A program made the position numbers and the translations under genes. From NCBI GenBank assembly GCA_011051855.1, contig DRKG01000408.1:1-17085 (forward strand): a stretch of 17,085 nucleotides of DNA. The letters are read 5' to 3'. Each line of letters begins with the position of its first letter. Positions within the stretch are counted from its first letter, which is position 1. Positions 13,853 through 17,085 of the stretch are shown here, piece by piece. The notes below the pieces were generated by a model. The model saw only the letters and a list, made by a program, of their open reading frames with translations. It was not told where the DNA came from and made no database searches. This DNA comes from a bacterium (GTDB lineage Bacteria > Planctomycetota > UBA1135 > UBA2386).

Positions 13853-14716
13853 TCAAGACTTCCGCGGCACGAGCGAGATGTGTCCCGACGCGGTGCGGAG
13901 AATGACCTTGGTTCGCCCGTCGCCGACCCGGCCGTTCACCGCGGCCCCGTAGCCCCCGTCGCCCACGGTTCGCGACTCGAGATCGAAATCGGTGCCGATG
14001 CGCCCGATCTCGGCGTGCGCGGAGACCTCGTAGCCACCGCCGGCCGGCACGTGGCACTGGATGGTGCCCTTGCCGGTGCTGAGCAGGATCTTTTCTCCGA
14101 CTTCATCGAAGAACGCCTGCATGTCGCCGTGCTTCGACTGCACGTCGAGATCCCCGTGGTGGCCGAAGGCGATCAAGACGCCGTGGCCGGTGGTCGCCGT
14201 GACGCCCCCGCGACAGTCCTCGAACCGCAGATCGCCGCGCCGCGTGTGCACCTCGCTGGCGGCGCGGCGGCCGACCATCGTCACGTGCCCGTTTTCGCGC
14301 ACCTCGACGTCGAGGGGCAGCTCGGCCGGCACGCGGATGCCACCCTCGAACGCGATCATCCCGGTCACCCCCGCCGGCCGCGCCGGCGTGCGCACGACCA
14401 GCACGGTCGGGTCCGCCGGGTCGGGCGCTCCCGTCAACCCCGGCGGCACCTGCCGCAGCGCGACCAGGCCTTCGTCCGAGGTGGCGTCCATGCGCACACC
14501 CCCTTGGAACGCAACGACATCGGACGTGGCGGCCGATTCGGGCACGGCGATGTCGATGGTGCCGTTCTCGACCACCAGCCGGATACGGCGCACCTGCTCG
14601 CCGATCGGGATCGCGCCCGAGCAGACCGCGACGGCACGGTGCGAGCAGCCGGCGGTGAAGAGCGCCAACAGGGCGGTGGCGGCGGCGGCGCGGCGGCGGT
14701 TCGGTAGGCGGTTCAT
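13853..14716 (-). CDS. Lipoprotein with DUF4097-like beta-repeat domain
   Basis: This is a 287-residue putative lipoprotein. The N-terminus MNRLPNRRR is basic, followed by AAAATALLALFTAGC, where TAGC is a lipobox-like cleavage site. The rest is a run of short beta strands with repeated patterns such as VENGTIDIAV, GHVTMVGR, HTRRGDLRFEDCRGG, TTGHGVLIAF and KHGDMQAF, ending TASGHISLVP. This resembles DUF4097 (putative adhesin/YvlB-like) proteins, which form a beta-helix-like fold of unknown function and are often encoded near regulators or anti-sigma systems. Here it is divergent from an ECF sigma/anti-sigma pair, 149 bp away, so it could be controlled by that system. It is probably anchored in the envelope. 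The family assignment is by pattern only. Confidence 0.8.
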   Translation of the reverse strand: MNRLPNRRRAAAATALLALFTAGCSHRAVAVCSGAIPIGEQVRRIRLVVENGTIDIAVPESAATSDVVAFQGGVRMDATSDEGLVALRQVPPGLTGAPDPADPTVLVVRTPARPAGVTGMIAFEGGIRVPAELPLDVEVRENGHVTMVGRRAASEVHTRRGDLRFEDCRGGVTATTGHGVLIAFGHHGDLDVQSKHGDMQAFFDEVGEKILLSTGKGTIQCHVPAGGGYEVSAHAEIGRIGTDFDLESRTVGDGGYGAAVNGRVGDGRTKVILRTASGHISLVPRKS

Positions 14717-14737
14717 GATGCTTCGAGCCCGGAAGAT

Positions 14738-14756
14738 CCCGCCGGGGCGGGTTTTT
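14738..14756 (+). terminator. Terminator-like hairpin with T5 in the sigma-gene leader
   Basis: CCCGCC (14738-14743) and GGCGGG (14746-14751) form a GC stem followed directly by TTTTT (14752-14756). It has the form of an intrinsic terminator on the plus strand, yet no plus-strand gene precedes it: it sits between divergent genes, about 110 bp before the sigma factor start. It could be an attenuator or a block to stray antisense transcription. Confidence 0.55.
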
Positions 14757-14865
14757 CGTCGTCGTGGAGTTTCCTTGTCAGGATCCCGTCCTCAAAGGTC
14801 GGTTCGCGTCCGATGATGCCTCGGGGACGCGGCGTTGTCCCACGCCCGATCGAATCTCCCGCGCC

Positions 14866-15426
14866 ATGGCCCAGTCCAACACCGACTACCAGCCGGACCC
14901 GGTCACGATGGTCTCCTACCATCGCGCCCTGGCCGAGCACGCGGACGGCCTGAAGGCCTACGCGACCCGCCTGCTGGGTGACCCGATCGCCGCCGAGGAC
15001 GTCGCCCAGGACGCGTTCCTGGCGCTCTACCGCCACCTCAACCAGGTGCCGGCCGCCGCCTTCCGGCCGTGGCTGTTCCGGGTGGCGCGCAATCTGTGCC
15101 TGGACCAACTGCGTCGGCGGAAGTTCAAACTGAGCCTGTTCCGCGACCTGCAGAAGGACGACGAACAGCCGTTCACGCCGAACGACCGGCGCGGCGATCG
15201 TCCGGACGAGGTCGCCGAGACGCGCGAGGCGCAGGAGGCGATCGAGAAGGCCATCCAGGAATTGCCGGCCAAGTTCCGGGAGGCCTTTCTGCTCTGCGAA
15301 GTCGAAGGGATGAGCTACGAAGACGCTGCCGCGGTGATGGGCTGCCCGGTCAAGACGGTCTCGACCCGGCTGTTCCGCGCGCGCCAGCGCTTCGCTTCCC
15401 TGGTCAGCCGTTTGATCAAGGTGTGA
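14866..15426 (+). CDS. ECF-family RNA polymerase sigma factor
   Basis: This 186-residue protein is an extracytoplasmic-function sigma factor, with only regions 2 and 4. Region 2 reads ATRLLGDPIAAEDVAQDAFL followed by FRPWLFRVARNLCLDQLRRR. After an acidic, variable linker (DDEQPFTPNDRRGDRPDEVA), region 4 reads IQELPAKFREAFLLCEVEGM and CPVKTVSTRLFRARQRF, the HTH that contacts the -35 element. ATG 14866 is preferred over an upstream in-frame codon at 14764, which would add 34 residues unlike the family; ATG 14908 is another option. No Shine-Dalgarno is visible. The next gene, 8 bp downstream, encodes a zinc-finger anti-sigma factor, so the pair is probably autoregulated. The stimulus is unknown. 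Confidence 0.93.
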   Translation: MAQSNTDYQPDPVTMVSYHRALAEHADGLKAYATRLLGDPIAAEDVAQDAFLALYRHLNQVPAAAFRPWLFRVARNLCLDQLRRRKFKLSLFRDLQKDDEQPFTPNDRRGDRPDEVAETREAQEAIEKAIQELPAKFREAFLLCEVEGMSYEDAAAVMGCPVKTVSTRLFRARQRFASLVSRLIKV

Positions 15427-15434
15427 CCCGACCG

Positions 15435-16538
15435 ATGAACTGCAACACCTGTCGCTACGAACTATCCCAGTGCCTCGACGGCCGACTGCCGTCGGGCCGC
15501 CGCGCGCTCGTCCTCGCCCACGCCGAGACGTGCACCGATTGCGGCGCCTTCTGGAAGGAGCTTCAGGCGGCCCAAGAGTTGACGCTGTCACTGCAGCCGA
15601 TCTCCGTCGGTGACGACTTCCGGGCGTCGCTGTGGGAACGCATCCACGCCGGCGAAGGCACGCCCGAAGCCGTATTCCACGAGCCGGTGCCGACCTGGAC
15701 CAAGGTGCGCTACGCGCTGACCGGTGCGGCCGCCGCCGCCGCGGTGCTGGTCGGCGCCACACTGCTGAAGGAGGACCCCGCACCCGCCTTGATCGACCGC
15801 GGGGAGGTCGCCACCGCAGCGGTGACGCCGCCCGCACCCGCACTCGTACAGCCGCCCGCACCGGCACAGCTCGCCGGCGGCATGCAGGACCGGGTCCCAC
15901 TGGCCCACAACCCGCTGATCTCGGCCGCCAAGCCGCTGACGTTCGACCTGGTTGCACTGGAGACGGCGCGCCAGCTCGAACAGCGCTACGCGGCGGCGGC
16001 CGCGGGCGTGCGCATGATGCGCGATCCGAGCCTCGATCAGGAACGCGCCATCGAGAGCGTGCTCGAGAACGTGACCGAGCTGCGCACGTTCGGTGAAGTG
16101 CTGCTCGACCTGCGCAACCTCCGCCGCCTCGAGTTCACCGACGAGCAGGTCGACCAGGATCTGCGCTTCGCGGTGCGCCTGCTGGCGCAGACGCATGCGG
16201 TCGCGGACCGGTCGCCGCGCATGATCGACGAACTCGTCACGCCGGCCCTCACCGATCGTCTCGGCACCATCTCGCGGGCGATCATGGTGCGGCCCTCGGC
16301 CGACGCCAACGAAGAGCTCGACACCCTGCTGCAGCTCAACGTGACCCGCCCGGACGTGTTTCCGAAGCTGTTCGTCGTGCTCGGCAACTCCGAGGGCGAT
16401 GCCGGCGAGTTCGACGTGCGGGTGCCCGGCGTCACGTTCTTGATGATGGGCGACTGCGGGCCGAGCCTGGTCGCCCCGCGCAGCGAACTGTTGCGCAACC
16501 ACCTGCGGGTGATGGTGGACTTCGGCGGCGGCCGGTAG
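15435..16538 (+). CDS. Zinc-finger anti-sigma factor with large exported domain
   Basis: This 367-residue protein is very likely the membrane anti-sigma factor for the ECF sigma encoded 8 bp upstream. The N-terminal anti-sigma domain has the HAETCTDC motif (H-x3-C-x2-C) preceded by an extra CNTC pair close to the start (residues 3-6). A single transmembrane helix follows near residues 95-112 (ALTGAAAAAAVLVGATLL). Then comes a Pro/Ala-rich linker and about 215 residues outside the membrane, mostly helical at first (LETARQLEQRYAAAAAGVRM, LENVTELRTFGEVLLDLRNL) and beta-like at the end. The exported region is larger than in simple anti-sigma proteins and could sense a signal or be a proteolysis target. 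I recognise no family for it. Confidence 0.88.
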   Translation: MNCNTCRYELSQCLDGRLPSGRRALVLAHAETCTDCGAFWKELQAAQELTLSLQPISVGDDFRASLWERIHAGEGTPEAVFHEPVPTWTKVRYALTGAAAAAAVLVGATLLKEDPAPALIDRGEVATAAVTPPAPALVQPPAPAQLAGGMQDRVPLAHNPLISAAKPLTFDLVALETARQLEQRYAAAAAGVRMMRDPSLDQERAIESVLENVTELRTFGEVLLDLRNLRRLEFTDEQVDQDLRFAVRLLAQTHAVADRSPRMIDELVTPALTDRLGTISRAIMVRPSADANEELDTLLQLNVTRPDVFPKLFVVLGNSEGDAGEFDVRVPGVTFLMMGDCGPSLVAPRSELLRNHLRVMVDFGGGR

Positions 16539-16602
16539 GCAACTCCGCCGGCCGGCTGGGGTAGAGTGGGCCTGCCCCGCAACCTCCGCCAGACCCGGCC
16601 GC

Positions 16603-17085
16603 ATGCTGACCCTGATTCTGACCGCCGCACTCGGCGCGCTCGGCGCACTCGGCGCCCCCACGGAGACCGCTGCCACGGCGCCGGTCTTTACTTGCCAGAA
16701 CCCCGACAACAAGGCGCTGAAGGCGCTCCACGCGTGGTTGAAGCTCTACCGCAAGGGCCGCATCGACTATCGCAGCGACGAGGACAACACCAAGCACTCG
16801 ATCGCGGTCAAGTACAAGCTGCGCAGCAAGGGTGACCTCGGCAACTCGACCTGGGCCGGAGACCTGCGGCTGATTCTCGAGGCGGTGGCGCGCCGCAACG
16901 ACGCCGAAGCCGCACGCGCGCTCGGCGAAGTGGCGGCCGTCGGGCTCGACGACGGCAAGTACACCTACGCGATGGCGCCGTATTCGGTGCGCTCGGCCGC
17001 GCTCGAACAGGTCGCGAAGCTGACCGGCCACGACGCGAAGGCCGCACTCGCGGCGGGCGCGCGCGGCGAATGGAAGGCCCGCCGC
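16603..17085 (+). CDS. Secreted protein of unknown function, 5' part only
   Basis: The frame is open from ATG 16603 to the window end, giving the first 161 residues. The start MLTLILTAALGALGALGA followed by a likely Ala-x-Ala-type cleavage region indicates a signal peptide. The mature part is charged and looks helical: NPDNKALKALHAWLKLYRKG, LRLILEAVARRNDAEAARAL, and SVRSAALEQVAKLTGHDAKA. The last part resembles HEAT-like helical pairs, though this is only a visual impression. It starts 64 bp after the anti-sigma gene on the same strand and may be a target or co-expressed partner of the sigma system. Since the 3' end lies outside the window, length and domains beyond residue 161 are unknown. 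Confidence 0.75.
   Translation, partial: MLTLILTAALGALGALGAPTETAATAPVFTCQNPDNKALKALHAWLKLYRKGRIDYRSDEDNTKHSIAVKYKLRSKGDLGNSTWAGDLRLILEAVARRNDAEAARALGEVAAVGLDDGKYTYAMAPYSVRSAALEQVAKLTGHDAKAALAAGARGEWKARR
16627..16653 (+). repeat. Tandem 9-bp repeat, three copies, in a signal peptide
   Basis: GC(A/G)CTCGGC is repeated three times, encoding Ala-Leu-Gly three times in the hydrophobic core of the predicted signal peptide. Gain or loss of a copy would keep the reading frame and change the length of the core. Confidence 0.7.

Overview
The window is GC-rich bacterial chromosome (about two thirds G+C in the core genes I sampled) with weak or absent Shine-Dalgarno sites before many genes. Most genes are housekeeping genes in tight, overlapping operons. 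No gene proves the phylum. The weak ribosome sites, an ECF sigma/anti-sigma pair, scattered non-autonomous repeats and secreted proteins of unknown function would fit a Planctomycetota-like organism, but other high-GC groups remain possible.

Layout. 61-2920 (+): etfB, etfA and ychF, one compact transcription unit. 2943-3298: a stem-loop, then the decayed remnant of a radical SAM gene on the minus strand. 3350-5921 (+): modA, modB and modC, a molybdate-type ABC importer joined by ATGA overlaps, facing a convergent minus-strand operon. That operon, read right to left, is prfB (10514-9404, with an intact programmed +1 frameshift), purH, a small hypothetical gene, yggS and nth (ending at 5963). 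The first two junctions of modABC, and prfB/purH and hypothetical/yggS, are ATGA overlaps.

10529-12470 is the most unusual part. Two 224-bp copies of one element (about 96% identical, same orientation, each with about 26-bp imperfect terminal inverted repeats beginning and ending in TA) bracket one lower-GC gene for a putatively exported protein of unknown function. The gene stops 6 bp from one copy and starts 27 bp from the other. The left copy lies 14 bp in front of the prfB start codon. The arrangement resembles a MITE-bracketed mobile insertion cassette or a cassette with flanking recombination sites. No transposase or integrase is present in the window.

12471-17085: hairpin-rich spacer, a small helical hypothetical gene, a Fis-type DNA-binding protein with a degenerate half-receiver domain, and a lipoprotein resembling DUF4097 proteins, all on the minus strand. 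Divergent from these, on the plus strand, are an ECF sigma factor, its zinc-finger membrane anti-sigma factor, and the start of a secreted protein that runs off the window.
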